The notes under the pieces: model-generated
What the model saw: the letters and a program-made list of their open reading frames with translations, nothing else
The model's database searches: none
What the model was told of the DNA's origin: nothing
NCBI RefSeq assembly: GCF_010015445.1
Contig: NC_053120.1
Coordinates: 4,415,614-4,479,613, forward strand
Source of the DNA: Perca fluviatilis
Taxonomy: Eukaryota; Chordata; Actinopteri; Perciformes; Percidae
Direction: 5' to 3'
DNA length: 64,000 nucleotides
Part shown: one piece after another, positions 42,921 through 54,240 of the stretch
Layout of the letters: every line of letters begins with the position of its first letter
How positions within the stretch are numbered: the first letter of the stretch is position 1
Translations under genes and position numbers: made by a program

Positions 42921-44181
42921 TGCTGCTCAGAGTCAAACACTGGAGTCCAAACTGGAGGCCCTGCAGTGCCACTTCACCTGGGATCTGGAGACCAGCAAGT
43001 CCATACTGTTACATCTAAGAGACCACCTGGAGGACATCGGCACCGAGGAGGGGAACAGCTGGCTGGGTCACATTTACAACCTGCAGGGGTTCGTTCAGTA
43101 CAAGCTGGGGTTCACCGAAGACGCCCAGAGTTTCTTCAACAAGGCTGCAGAGGCCTTCAGCAAGATAAGAAACACAGATGAGGGTCCCTGGTTGGTGGTG
43201 AACTACGGGAACCTGGCGTGGCTGCACCACCACCTGGGAGACCAAGCAGAGAGTCAGGCTTACCTGTCAAAGGTCAACGCCCTGATGAATAAATACCCAT
43301 CTCCATCCCAGGATGAGCTCTATCCAGAGATCTACGCTGAGAAAGGCTGGACCCTGATGAAGTTCAGCAAAGAACAAAAGAAAGAGGCTGCAGATTACTT
43401 CCAGAGAGCCATCAGGATGCAGCCAGACATGGTGGAGTGGAACACCAGCTACGTCTTAGGGTTAGCGTATACTTGTGATCATAATAAAGGGCCGGTGGCT
43501 GACCTTCTGGAGAAAATGAGAGTGGCCAATGAACAGGATCCAGAGAACATGTTCCTCGCTGCTCACTACTTAACTCTACGTGCTGACCGCGGAGAAGAAA
43601 TCAAAGATGAAGCACGTGAGTTAGCCAGAAAGGTTTTGAGAAATCCTGTCAGCAGCTACAGTGGTATTATACCATTACTAAATGTTTACAGTTACTATGT
43701 ATCTATTGATGAGGCCATTGATTTGGCAGAGGAGGCTCTGAAAACCCATCCAGATAAGCGTTATCTGAAGAGATACGCTGCACTCTGCTACAAAGTCAAG
43801 CTCATTTATTTCAGGGACAGTCGCCCAGAGCAAAGCGTGATAGACAGAGCAATCAGTCTCCATAAAGAAGTGATTGCTCTTTACCCTGATTCTTCACTTG
43901 CAAAGAAAATAGACCTTGCAAGTATATATGCAAAGTCAAATTACAGCCATGATAAAGCTGAGCAGATATACCAGGAACTGCTAGAAAGTGATCTGGAACC
44001 TGCAGTCAAACAGAGGATTTACAACAGCTACGCAAAATATTTATACTTCAATCGACAAGACAGCAAAGGGTCACTACGATATCACATGAAGGTGGCAAAG
44101 ATACCGCTAAAAAGTATCTATCGGGAGAACAGTATCACAATCCTGAAGAGGTTTAGAGACAGAGGCAGGAGCCATGTGTAG
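42921..44181 (+). CDS. ifit: IFIT copy E, exon 2 (C-terminus altered by a 2-bp deletion)
   Basis: Starts after tctccatcag and is open to TAG 44179-44181. With exon 1 it gives about 421 residues. Same subfamily as C (LAYTCDHNKGPVADLLEKM, AAHYLTLRADRGEEI). Near the end gccacatgtgtag has become gccatgtgtag, a loss of two bases, so the usual MCREIEEFLANLQEP is replaced by a lone V and stop after RDRGRSH. All TPR units are complete, so the product is probably still folded. The deletion is also present in copy F, so it is inherited, not a random read error. A poly(A) signal follows at 44837. Confidence 0.85.
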
Positions 44182-44444
44182 AGAAATAGAGGAGTTTCTG
44201 GCAAACCTGCAAGAACCATAGTGTTTTTAAAAGCACTGGCTCTAACTCCAGATTAAGTGTAGGTACATACATTACATTATATTGATTACAATCATCAGGA
44301 AAACCTGATCCTTCTGTTGGTCCAGAAGCAGCAACATCTTATTCAGAACATGTACGATCAACACGTTGTTGGTTTTGGTCTTTTCATGGTCATCGCAAAG
44401 CTATGTATCCCATAAAGCCAACTGTCAGCGCTTTAAGACAGTTA
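44182..44444 (+). other. IFIT-E 3' tail, first part
   Basis: Includes the old, now untranslated C-terminal codons (gaaatagaggagtttctggc to accatag 44221), then the tail module up to the MITE site. Confidence 0.65.
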
Positions 44445-44749
44445 AAGGTGCTATAAGCGATGTGACGCATTTTTTAGGCCAAATTTATTCATCTGTAGAC
44501 AGCCCAGGCTCCACAAACGGCAAAAACAAACTGCGCCAACCTGCACCACCAAACATAACCAAAAGTGTCCCAGCCAATAACTGACAAAAAGGATTTGGGG
44601 TTTGGGAGGTTCGGGGGGTTAGTGTGTGGAAGGGAGGAGGGAGGGGACAGGATGTGGAGGAGGGAGGGGCGAGCTAGCCTCTGTTTTGTTTGACAATACT
44701 TTGAGCGTCAACAAGAAGTGACATCGCCCAACATCGGTTAGAGCACCTT
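44445..44749. mobile_element. TTA/TA-flanked MITE, copy in E tail
   Basis: Same element and same insertion site as 37294-37601; the left flank is cagTTA and the right flank TTAatagaag. Shared position with D and F shows insertion before these copies separated. Confidence 0.85.
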
Positions 44750-44879
44750 TAATAGAAGACAAAGGCTGTTATGTGTGTGCTTATGTGTGCACCATAGTGT
44801 AGCACTTTTAATTTTGTTGTATGTACTTACAATGACAATAAAGTCAATTCTGATTCTGATTCTGATTCAAGAGCACCTT

Positions 44880-45600
44880 TAATAGAAGACAAGGGGCCCT
44901 GTTTTAACGATTTAAAACGCAAGTATCAAACGTGAAACGCAAGTAGCTTTGTGGGCGGATCTCGGGCGCTGTTGCTATTATACCGGAGGAATAGATGACT
45001 CTTGCGCCCGACGCAAATCGGAAATGGGTTGGTCTGATGTAGCTAGGTGTGGTTTGGGCAATCAGAGCGTCATCTCACATTGCCTATAAGAGCAGGCGTG
45101 CTTGTTCCGTGGCGGATTGCTACTATGACGGAGGATTTGCCTGGCGCACGCCAGCGGGAGCTGTCCGGGATGCGGCAAAGTAATAAATGCCCGTCTTGAT
45201 CGGGTGGCGATGTTGCTGCGGCCTCTCGGGCGCATCTCCTCAAGTCTGGAGAGGACTGCTGCAGCCATGGAGCGTGGGTCTCCAAACGAACCACCTGCAC
45301 CTGTTGTGCCCCCACTCCATCTCCGTCCACCCGCTCCATCAGGAGCGCATCGCGCATTACTCCCGGACCAGATCCCGCCGTAGTTCAACATCACGTCTCC
45401 TTAAGTCCTCTAATATTTCCTCATTTATGTCATCAACACATCCATGATTCATGGAAATGTGTAAAACACAACAAGCCACAAAGAATGCTGTGACTTTTTG
45501 AAGACTGTACTCCTGATCTATCCAAACACCTGAAGCGCATTTTCAGTAATATTTTTCTTTTTCACGCTACATTATGGCCAAGCATGCGCCGCTAAAATAG
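44880..45600. repeat. unclassified TE-like block (gggccctgttttaacgattt), E side
   Basis: GC-richer, starts ggggccctgttttaacgatt and aaaacgcaagtatcaaacg, followed by gcgggagctgtccgggatgc. Near-identical to 49640-50370. Resembles the left part of a fish DNA transposon; frames on both strands are disrupted by indels between the two copies, so no protein is called. Confidence 0.5.
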
Positions 45601-45609
45601 CATCTGAAT

Positions 45610-46725
45610 AACACGCTACTGACTTTAGACTAGCGCCACTGACTTTAGACTAGCGCCACTGACTTTAGACTAGCACCACTGACTTTAGACTAGCGCCACT
45701 GACTTTAGACTAGCACCACTGACTTTAGACTAGCACCACTGACTTTAGACTAGCACCACTGACTTTAGACTAGCGCCACTGACTTTAGACTAGCACCACT
45801 GACTTTAGACTAGCACCACTAGACTAGCACCACTGACTTTAGACTAGCGCCACTGACTTTAGACTAGCACCACTGACTCTAGACTAGCACCACTGACTTT
45901 AGACTAGCACCACTGACTTTAGACTAGCGCCACTGACTTTAGACTAGCACCACTGACTCTAGACTAGCACCACTGACTTTAGACTAGCACCACTGACTCT
46001 AGACTAGCACCACTGACTTTAGACTAGCGCCACTGACTTTAGACTAGCACCACTGACTTTAGACTAGCACCACTAGACTAGCACCACTGACTTTAGACTA
46101 GCACCACTAGACTAGCACCACTGACTCTAGACTAGCACCACTGACTTTAGACTAGCACCACTGACTCTAGACTAGCACCACTGACTTTAGACTAGCACCA
46201 CTGACTTTAGACTAGCACCACTGACTTTAGACTAGCACCACTAGACTAGCACCACTGACTTTAGACTAGCACCACTGACTTTAGACTAGCACCACTGACT
46301 TTAGACTAGCACCACTGACTTTAGACTAGCGCCACTGACTTTAGACTAGCACCACTAGACTAGCCGCCACTGACTTTAGACAGGACCACTGACTTTAGAC
46401 TAGCACCACTGACTTTAGACTAGCACCACTGACTTTAGACTAGCGCCACTGACTTTAGACTAGCGTCACTGACTTTAGACTAGCACCAATGACTTTAGAC
46501 TAAGCGCCACTGACTTTAGACTAAGCGTCACTGACTTTAGACTAGTTCCACTGACTTTAGACTAAGCGCCACTGACTTTAGACCCACGTACTGACTTTAG
46601 ACTAGTTCCACTGACTTTAGACTAGCGCCACTGACTTTAGACTGCGCTCACTGACTTTAGACTAGTTCCACTGACTTTAGACTAGCACCACTGACTTTAG
46701 ACTAGCACCACTGACTTTAGACCAG
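45610..46725. repeat. minisatellite, 20-bp unit actgactttagactagcacc (E side)
   Basis: About 55 head-to-tail copies, many uninterrupted, with A/G variants (agcacc/agcgcc), actct for actttt-type changes and short 'accactagactagc' deletions. Shared with 50375-51500. Confidence 0.95.
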
Positions 46726-46849
46726 GTTTTTCTTGGTCTGTGGCGGAATTGTTTTGTGAAAACTGCTAAAAAAGTACCGCAGGGACGTACGCGGAACCGA
46801 CTCCCTCTTTCGCTGAACTGCACCCGGGCGCAAATACAGTTGAAACCAG

Positions 46850-47300
46850 ATATTTACATACACTTCAGAAAAAAACACAAAAACTTTTATTTCTTTACTG
46901 TCATACATTAACCGTGAGTAAACTATTTCTGTTTTAGATCGTAATACATATATTTTGCATTTGTTAAATGTCAGAATCGAGCTTAGGGAGAATTTTTATG
47001 TATTCTTTTATCACTTTCAACAAAAGCCGTAGTACATACACTTCTTGCATGGTAGAATTGCCCTGAAACTGTTTCACTTGGCCAAACGCTTTGGGCATCC
47101 TTCCACAAGCTTTCTACAATAGTTTTCTTTGGAATTTTGGCACACTCCTCCTTTGACAGAACTGGTGTAACTGGGTCAGGGTTTGTATTCCTCTTGCTCG
47201 CACTCGCCTTTTCAGTACCACAAATGTCTGTTGTATGGATTGAGATCAGGGTTTTGTGATGGCTACCCCAATACCTTGACTTTGTAAATTGGGAATCATA
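46850..47300 (-). pseudogene. Tc1-like transposase remnant (E side), heavily indel-damaged
   Basis: Left TIR-like cagttgaaaccagatattta (46840), then on the minus strand fragments of a transposase C-terminus (KKTIVESLWKDAQSVWP). Same element as 51620-52085 but with many extra small indels. Confidence 0.6.
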
Positions 47301-47845
47301 CATGCATCAGGTGTACAAAGGCAATTGTTTGGAGTGCAAAAATAGGTCCCAAATGCTGTTATGTGTGGTTGGTGTGCAGCGAGAGTAGCACTTTTCTTTA
47401 ATTTGTTGTATGTACTTTACAACGACAATAAAGGCAATTATGATTCTGATTAAAATAAAAATAACTTTAACATTGGACTCTGAAACCTGTCAGCAGTAGT
47501 ACACTAGATCTGTATCAAAATAGTTTTGAATCATTTAATATCGGTCCCTTTTAAATAACATCCACTGTGGACATGTTCAGATATCATTACTTGATTAATT
47601 CAAATAGATTTTGACCAGATGTTTTCTTTAACTTTATGACGTTTATTATATTCTGCCCATTCATCTTGTTCCATATCCATAAATCCATTTATCTTGATGT
47701 CCATCGACCGGTATCGAATTGTTTTGTCGATTCATCCATCGAAGACCGAATGACCACCGACCGTTCCATCCATCCATCGTTCGAATTCAATCCGTCCCAT
47801 TCATCCATCCCAACCGTCCCATCCAGTCTTCCAACCCATCCAACC
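47300..47845. other. tandem-repeat junction with CATCC-rich filler
   Basis: 47340-47655 is the IFIT tail/poly(A)/spacer module with numerous small indels. 47655-47845 is a peculiar string of catccatccat / cattcatccatccc-like words unlike anything else in the window, ending abruptly in the middle of IFIT exon 2 at ctacgggggttcgttcag. The loss of the expected promoter, exon 1, intron and exon-2 start makes a collapsed or misjoined region plausible. Confidence 0.5.
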
Positions 47846-48944
47846 TACGGGGGTTCGTTCAGTACAAGCTGGGGTTCACCGAAGACCCAGAGTTTCCTTC
47901 AACAAGGCTGCAGAGGCCTTCAGCAAGATAAGAAACACAGATGAGGGTCCCTGGTTGGTGGTGAACTACGGGAACCTGGGCGTGGCTGCACCACCACCTG
48001 GGAGACCAAGCAGAGAGTCAGGCTTACCCCGCTGTCAAGGCGCGCCCTGATGAATAAATACCCATCTCCATCCCAGGATGAGCTCTATCCAGAGATCTAC
48101 GCTGAGAAAGGCTGGACCCTGATGAAGTTCAGCAAAGAACAAAAGAAAGAGGCTGCAGATTACTTCCAGAGAGCCATCAGGATGCAGCCAGACATGGTGG
48201 AGTGGAACACCAGCTACGTCTTAGGGTTAGCGTATACTTGTGATCATAATAAAGGGCCGGTGGCTGACCTTCTGGAGAAAATGAGAGTGGCCAAAGAACA
48301 GGATCCAGAGAACATGTTCCTCGCTACTCACTACTTAACTCACGCGGCTGACCGCAGAAGAAATCAAAGATGAAGCACGTGAGTTAGCCAGAAAGGTTTT
48401 GAGAAATCCTGTCAGCAGCTACAGTGGTATTATACCATTACTAAATGTTTACAGTTACTATGTATCTATTGATGAGGCCATTGATTTGGCAGAGGAGGCT
48501 CTGAAAACCCATCCAGATAAGCGTTATCTGAAGAGATACCGCGCACTCTGCTACAAAGTCAAGCTCATTTATTTTCGGGACAGTCGCCCAGAGCAAAGCG
48601 TGATAGACAGAGCAATCAGTCTCCATAAAGAAGTGATTGCTCTTTACCCTGATTCTTCACTTGCAAAGAAAATAGACCTTGCAAGTATATATGCAAAGTC
48701 AAATTACAGCCATGATAAAGCTGAGCAGATATACCAGGAACTGCTAGAAAGTGATCTGGAACCTGCAGTCAAACAGAGGATTTACAACAGCTACGCAAAA
48801 TATTTATACTTCAATCGACAAGACAGCAAAGGGTCACTACGATATCACATGAAGGTGGCAAAGATACCGCTAAAAAGTATCTATCGGGAGAACAGTATCA
48901 CAATCCTGAAGAGGTTTAGAGACAGAGGCAGGAGCCATGTGTAG
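47846..48944 (+). pseudogene. ifit: IFIT copy F, 5'-truncated and frameshifted near-copy of E
   Basis: Begins at RGFVQYKLGF of exon 2. Frame breaks: gaagacccagagtttccttc (lost gc, gained c), acctgggcgtgg (extra g), cttaccccgctgtcaaggcg (scrambled), and cacgcggctgaccgcagaag (lost 2+ bases). From 48399 to TAG 48942-48944 it matches copy E almost base for base, including the 2-bp deletion before the stop. There is no promoter or exon 1. It is non-coding as assembled. Confidence 0.8.
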
Positions 48945-49207
48945 AGAAATAGAGGAGTTTCTGGCAAACCTGCAAGAACCATAGTGTTTTTAAAAGCACT
49001 GGCTCTAACTCCAGATTAAGTGTAGGTACATACATTACATTATATTGATTACAATCATCAGGAAAACCTGATCCTTCTGTTGGTCCAGAAGCAGCAACAT
49101 CTTATTCAGAACATGTACGATCAACACGTTGTTGGTTTTGGTCTTTTCATGGTCATCGCAAAGCTATGTATCCCATAAAGCCAACTGTCAGCGCTTTAAG
49201 ACAGTTA
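48945..49207 (+). other. IFIT-F 3' tail, first part
   Basis: Near-identical to 44182-44444. Confidence 0.65.
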
Positions 49208-49512
49208 AAGGTGCTATAAGCGATGTGACGCATTTTTTAGGCCAAATTTATTCATCTGTAGACAGCCCAGGCTCCACAAACGGCAAAAACAAACTGCGCC
49301 AACCTGCACCACCAAACATAACCAAAAGTGTCCCAGCCAATAACTGACAAAAAGGATTTGGGGTTTGGGAGGTTCGGGGGGTTAGTGTGTGGAAGGGAGG
49401 AGGGAGGGGACAGGATGTGGAGGAGGGAGGGGCGAGCTAGCCTCTGTTTTGTTTGACAATACTTTGAGCGTCAACAAGAAGTGACATCGCCCAACATCGG
49501 TTAGAGCACCTT
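49208..49512. mobile_element. TTA/TA-flanked MITE, copy in F tail
   Basis: Near-identical to 44445-44749, with the same flanks. Tail poly(A) hexamer AATAAA follows at 49599-49604. Confidence 0.85.
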
Positions 49513-49639
49513 TAATAGAAGACAAAGGCTGTTATGTGTGTGCTTTGTGTGCACCATAGTGTAGCACTTTTAATTTTGTTGTATGTACTTACAATGACAA
49601 TAAAGTCAATTCTGATTCTGATTCTGATTCAAGAGCACC

Positions 49640-50370
49640 TTTAATAGAAGACAAGGGGCCCTGTTTTAACGATTTAAAACGCAAGTATCAAAGCGGAAAC
49701 GCACGTAGCTTTGTGGGCGGGATCTCGGGCGCTGTTGCTATTATACCGGAGGAATAGATGACTCTTGCCCCGAGCGCAATCGGAAATGGGTTGGTCTGAT
49801 GTAGCTAGGTGTGGTTTGGGCAATCAGAGCGTCATCTCACATTGCCTATGCGAGCAGGCGTGCTTGTTCCGTGGCGGATTGCTACTATGACGGAGGATTT
49901 GCCTGGCGACGCCAGCCGGAGCTGTCCGGGATGCGGCAAAGTAATAAATGCCCGTCTTGATCGGGTGGGCGATGTTGCTGCGGCCTCGGCGCATCTCCTC
50001 AAGTCTGGAGAGGACTGCTGCAGCCATGGAGCGTGGCTCTCCAAACGCAACCACCTGCACCTGTTGTGCCCCACTCCATCTCGCGTCCACCCGCTCCCAT
50101 CAGGAGCGCATCGCGTACATACCCGGACCAGATCCCGCCGTAGTTCAACATCACGTCTCCTTAAGTCCTCTAATATTTCCTCATTTATGTCATCAACACA
50201 TCCATGATTCATGGAAATGTGTAAAACACAACAAGCCACAAAGAATGCTGTGACTTTTTGAAGACTGTACCCTGATCTATAAACACCCAAAGCGCATTTT
50301 CAGTAATATTTTTCTTTTCACGCTACATTATGGGCTGCCACGCTAAAATAGCATCTGAATAACACGCTAC
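49640..50370. repeat. unclassified TE-like block, F side
   Basis: Partner of 44880-45600 with scattered 1-3 bp indels. The 130-150 codon frames seen here on either strand do not survive in the partner copy. Confidence 0.5.
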
Positions 50371-50374
50371 TGAC

Positions 50375-51500
50375 TTTAGACTACGCCACTGCTTTAGACT
50401 AGCCACTGACTTTAGACTAGCACAATTTAATAGCACCACTGACTTTAAGCACAAAACCACTGACTTTAGACTGCGCCACTGACTTTAGACTAGCACCACT
50501 GACTTTAGACTAGCACCACTGACTTTAGACTAGCACCACTGACTTTAGACTAAGCCACTGACTTTAGACTAGCACCACTGACTTTAGACTAGCACCACTA
50601 GACTAGCACCACTGACTTTAGACTAGCGCCACTGACTTTAGACTAGCACCACTGACTCTAGACTAGCACCACTGACTTTAGACTAGCACCACTGACTTTA
50701 GACTAGCGCCACTGACTTTAGACTAGCACCACTGACTTTAGACTAGCACCACTGACTTTAGACTAGCACCACTGACTCTAGACTAGCACCACTGACTTTA
50801 GACTAGCCACCTGACTTTGAACTAGCACCACTGACTTTAGACTAGCACCACTAGACTAGCACCACTGACTTTAGACTAGCACCACTAGACTAGCACCACT
50901 GACTCTAGACTAGCACCACTGACTTTAGACTAGCACCACTGACTCTAGACTAGCACCACTGACTTTAGACTAGCACCACTGACTTTAGACTAGCACCACT
51001 GACTTTAGACTAGCACCACTAGACTAGCACCACTGACTTTAGACTAGCACCACTGACTTTAGACTAGCACCACTGACTTTAGACTAGCACCACTGACTTT
51101 AGACTAGCGCCACTGACTTTAGACTAGCACCACTAGACTAGCGCCACTGACTTTAGACTAGCACCACTGACTTTAGACTAGCACCACTGACTTTAGACTA
51201 GCACCACTGACTTTAGACTAGCGCCACTGACTTTAGACTAGCGTCACTGACTTTAGACTAGCACCAATGACTTTAGACTAGCGCCACTGACTTTAGACTA
51301 GCGTCACTGACTTTAGACTAGTTCCACTGACTTTAGACTAGCGCCACTGACTTTAGACTAGCGTCACTGACTTTAGACTAGTTCCACTGACTTTAGACTA
51401 GCGCCACTGACTTTAGACTAGCGTCACTGACTTTAGACTAGTTCCACTGACTTTAGACTAGCACCACTGACTTTAGACTAGCACCACTGACTTTAGACCA
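50375..51500. repeat. minisatellite, 20-bp unit (F side)
   Basis: Same unit and same internal order of variants as 45610-46725 over long stretches. Its first ~100 bp are irregular (actttagactacgccactg, agcacaatttaatagcacc). Confidence 0.95.
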
Positions 51501-51599
51501 GGTTTTTCTTGGTCTGTGGCGGAATTGTTTTGTGAAAACTGCTAAATAGCACCAGGGAACGTTTGCGCCGGAACACGCCTCCTCTTTTCGCTGAACTGC

Positions 51600-52090
51600 A
51601 CCCGGGAGCGCAAATACAGTTGAAACCAGATATTTACATACACTTCAGAAAAAAACACAAAAACTTTTATTTCTTTACTGTCATACATTAAATCAGAGTA
51701 AACTATTTCTGTTTTAGATCAATACATATTAACATATTTTTTGCATTTGTTAAATGTCAGAATCGAGCGAGGGAGAATTTTTATGTATTTTTTTTATCAC
51801 TTTCATCAAAGTCAGAAGTATACATACACTTCCTTAGTATTTGGTAGAATTGCCCTGAAACTGTTTCACTTGGGCCAAACGTTTTGGGCATCCTTCCACA
51901 AGCTTTCTACAATAGTTTTCTGGAATTTTGGCACACTCCTCTTGACAGAACTGGTGTAACTGGGTCAGGTTTGTGGCCTTCTTGCTCGCACTCGCCTTTT
52001 CAGTGCCGCCCACAAATGTTCTATGGGATTGAGATCAGGGCTTTGTGATGGCCACTCCAATACCTTGACTTTGTAAATAGGAATCATACA
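51600..52090 (-). pseudogene. Tc1-like transposon remnant, F side
   Basis: The plus strand begins acagttgaaaccagatattt then acatacacttc (TIR-like). Minus-strand translation of about 51850-52080 gives [20 protein letters not shown] and KTIVESLWKDAQ, the DDE-domain end of a Tc1 transposase of a family different from the intact one at 39559. The 5' part of the gene and the other TIR are missing. Confidence 0.7.
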
Positions 52091-53159
52091 TGCATCGGTG
52101 TACAAAGGCAATTGCGCTGAGTGCAAAATAGGTCCCAAATGCTGTTATGTGTGTGGTTATGTGTGCAGCGTAGAGTAGCACTTTTAATTTTGTTGTATGT
52201 ACTTACAATGACAATAAAGGCAATTATGATTCTGATTAAAATAAAAATAACTTTAACATTGACTCTGAAACCTGTCAGCAGTAGTACACTAGATCTGTAT
52301 CAAACAAGCTGAATCATTTAATAACACGGGTCCTTTAAATAACATCCACTGTGGACATGTTCAGATATCATTACTTGATTAATTCAAATAGATTTTGATC
52401 AGATGTTTTTCTTAACTTTATGACGGTGTTTATTATATTCCTGTTGTGTTGAATGTTTTCATGTTTAAGTTTAAATAAGTACATAATACTCTGTGTATGA
52501 AGTTTGCTTTGCTGTAAGAAATATAAACAGTTGTTAATGTAAGAGTTAATTTGATGTATATCCTGAATATGATCGTCATTTGTAACCTACACAATACTAT
52601 TAAATAAACATTATGTGAATTAAGAAATCCTCTCTAAGTTTGTTTTGATTTGGTGGTAACTAAACAATAAATTCCTGTTTTCTACACAATCTTGCAGAAC
52701 TTCACACAGGACGATGATGGATGTTAACCAAACTATAACTTTTGAAAGCTGCTGCCAAATTATTTTTTGTTTTTTTAACTTTCAACATGATGAGCATCAA
52801 ACAAATACAACTGTATATTAATATCTCCAAGGTGACAGGTTAAAGATGATTTACCCTCCTGATGTCAAAAGGTTTCTAGTCTGTGACAACGAAATATAAA
52901 AAAAAATATATATTCGAAATCTAAAGAGTTCATTTCTCGCCTAAAACGTATTCAGAAGTGAATTTAGTGATGAATAAATGGCGAAAATTGTTAAAATTGT
53001 ACTGTTGTTGGTCTGTCTATGTACCGGAAAGCCAATGGTTGAGGCACGTGTGCATCACTTAAAGTGTCCCCTGGAAACACTTCCGTTGTGGTGTGGGCTA
53101 TTTGCACGTGTTGTCTTATTGTTGCGTGCTGTGGTTTATTTGCACGTGTTGTCTTATCA
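52091..53159 (+). other. IFIT tail and array spacer
   Basis: Poly(A) block acaatgacaataaaggcaat (52206 on), aacatccactgtggacatgt, the gatcgtcatttgtaacctac spacer and a run aaaaaaaatatatattcgaa. Frames at 52978-53163 lack support. No gene seen. Confidence 0.5.
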
Positions 53160-53475
53160 TTGAATTTGGGTGTTTTATTCAATTTTATAGCATTTGGAGA
53201 AAAAACAGATAAAAGAACATTGAAAAAAGGTGACAAAAATGTTGACAAAAATGTTGACAAAAATGTTGACAAAAATTTTGATAAAAAGGTGACAAATATG
53301 TTGGAAATAAACATGCAAAGCACATTGACAAAAACATAAAAAAAAAAAAATCGTAAAAACCTTCAAAAAACATCAGGAAAAGTGACAAAGGTGTCGAATA
53401 AAACGACTAAAACGTTTTTGACCCAGAAAAACTAAAAACTGCACTGTCAACGGGAAGACAACACGAGGGTTAAAT
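53160..53475. mobile_element. A-rich interspersed repeat (gtgacaaaaa family), copy 3
   Basis: Same attcaattttatagcatttg to gtgacaaaaatgttga series as 38440-38720, ending in gggaagacaacacgagggtt. Confidence 0.65.
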
Positions 53476-53944
53476 AGAGATGTTGTGTCTAATAGAAGTG
53501 TTTTTCAGTGAAACTGACCCCTGTCAGTGTGAAGTGGTAACAAACAGTAATCTGATTACACCGGTAGGTGGCAGCAGAACGTCATCATGCAGGCGTCTCC
53601 TAGGTAACCGCTGTCCCAGCTCACCTGCAGACAGAAGCTGCTCAAAGTATCCACATACAGTGGTGCTCATAAATTTATGAACCCATGCTAAAGTTGACTT
53701 TTGGAAATTGATCTTAATGCCATAAATAAAAAAAAGAGGAAAAATCCAACTCTTGAGGACACCAATTTTCTTTGTGAATGAATAATGTATCGTAAATAAA
53801 TAAATGTTCTTCCTTAAAATACAGGGGGCACAAGTCAGTACACCCCTATGTTAAATTCCCATAGAGGAAGGCAGATGTTTATTTCTAAAGGCCAGTTATT
53901 TCATGGATCCTGATAAAGTTCCCTTGGCCTTTGGAATTAAAATT
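53476..53944. other. spacer paralogous to 38725-39200
   Basis: Shares gtttttcagtgaaactgacc, cagcagaacgtcatcatgca and catggatcctgataaagttc with the region behind copy D. Nothing coding. Confidence 0.55.
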
Positions 53945-54128
53945 GCCCCACCACATCATCACATACCCTTCACCATACCCCCACATCATCACATACCCTT
54001 CACCATACCCCCACATCATCACCTACCCTTCACCATACCCCCACATCATCACATACCCTTCACCATACCCCCACATCATCACATACCCTTCACCATACCC
54101 CCACATCATCACATACCCTTCACCATAC
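53945..54128. repeat. minisatellite, 30-bp unit (cacatcatcacataccctt...)
   Basis: Six near-perfect copies; sister array at 39205-39330. Confidence 0.95.
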
Positions 54129-54240
54129 CTAGAGATTGGCATGGTTTTATCTCAGTTAGCCTAATAGCTGGTTTGATTTGCATTGAGAGATGATCTTATG
54201 GAAAGTACCCCATGCCAATCTCTAGGTATGGTGAAGGGTT
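54112..54240. mobile_element. short fold-back element
   Basis: cccttcaccatacctagaga then ttggcatgg at the left is exactly inverted at the right (ccatgccaatctctaggtat, ggtgaaggg). The loop is ~65 bp. The minisatellite unit contains the outer cccttcaccatac part of this arm, so the array probably grew out of the element's end. Confidence 0.75.

Noticed and set aside
45062..45447. Possible genes of 86-152 codons in the block before each 20-bp minisatellite (also 49809-50290)
   Set aside because: Frames differ between the two near-identical copies because of small indels, so none is conserved; treated as TE-like repeat.
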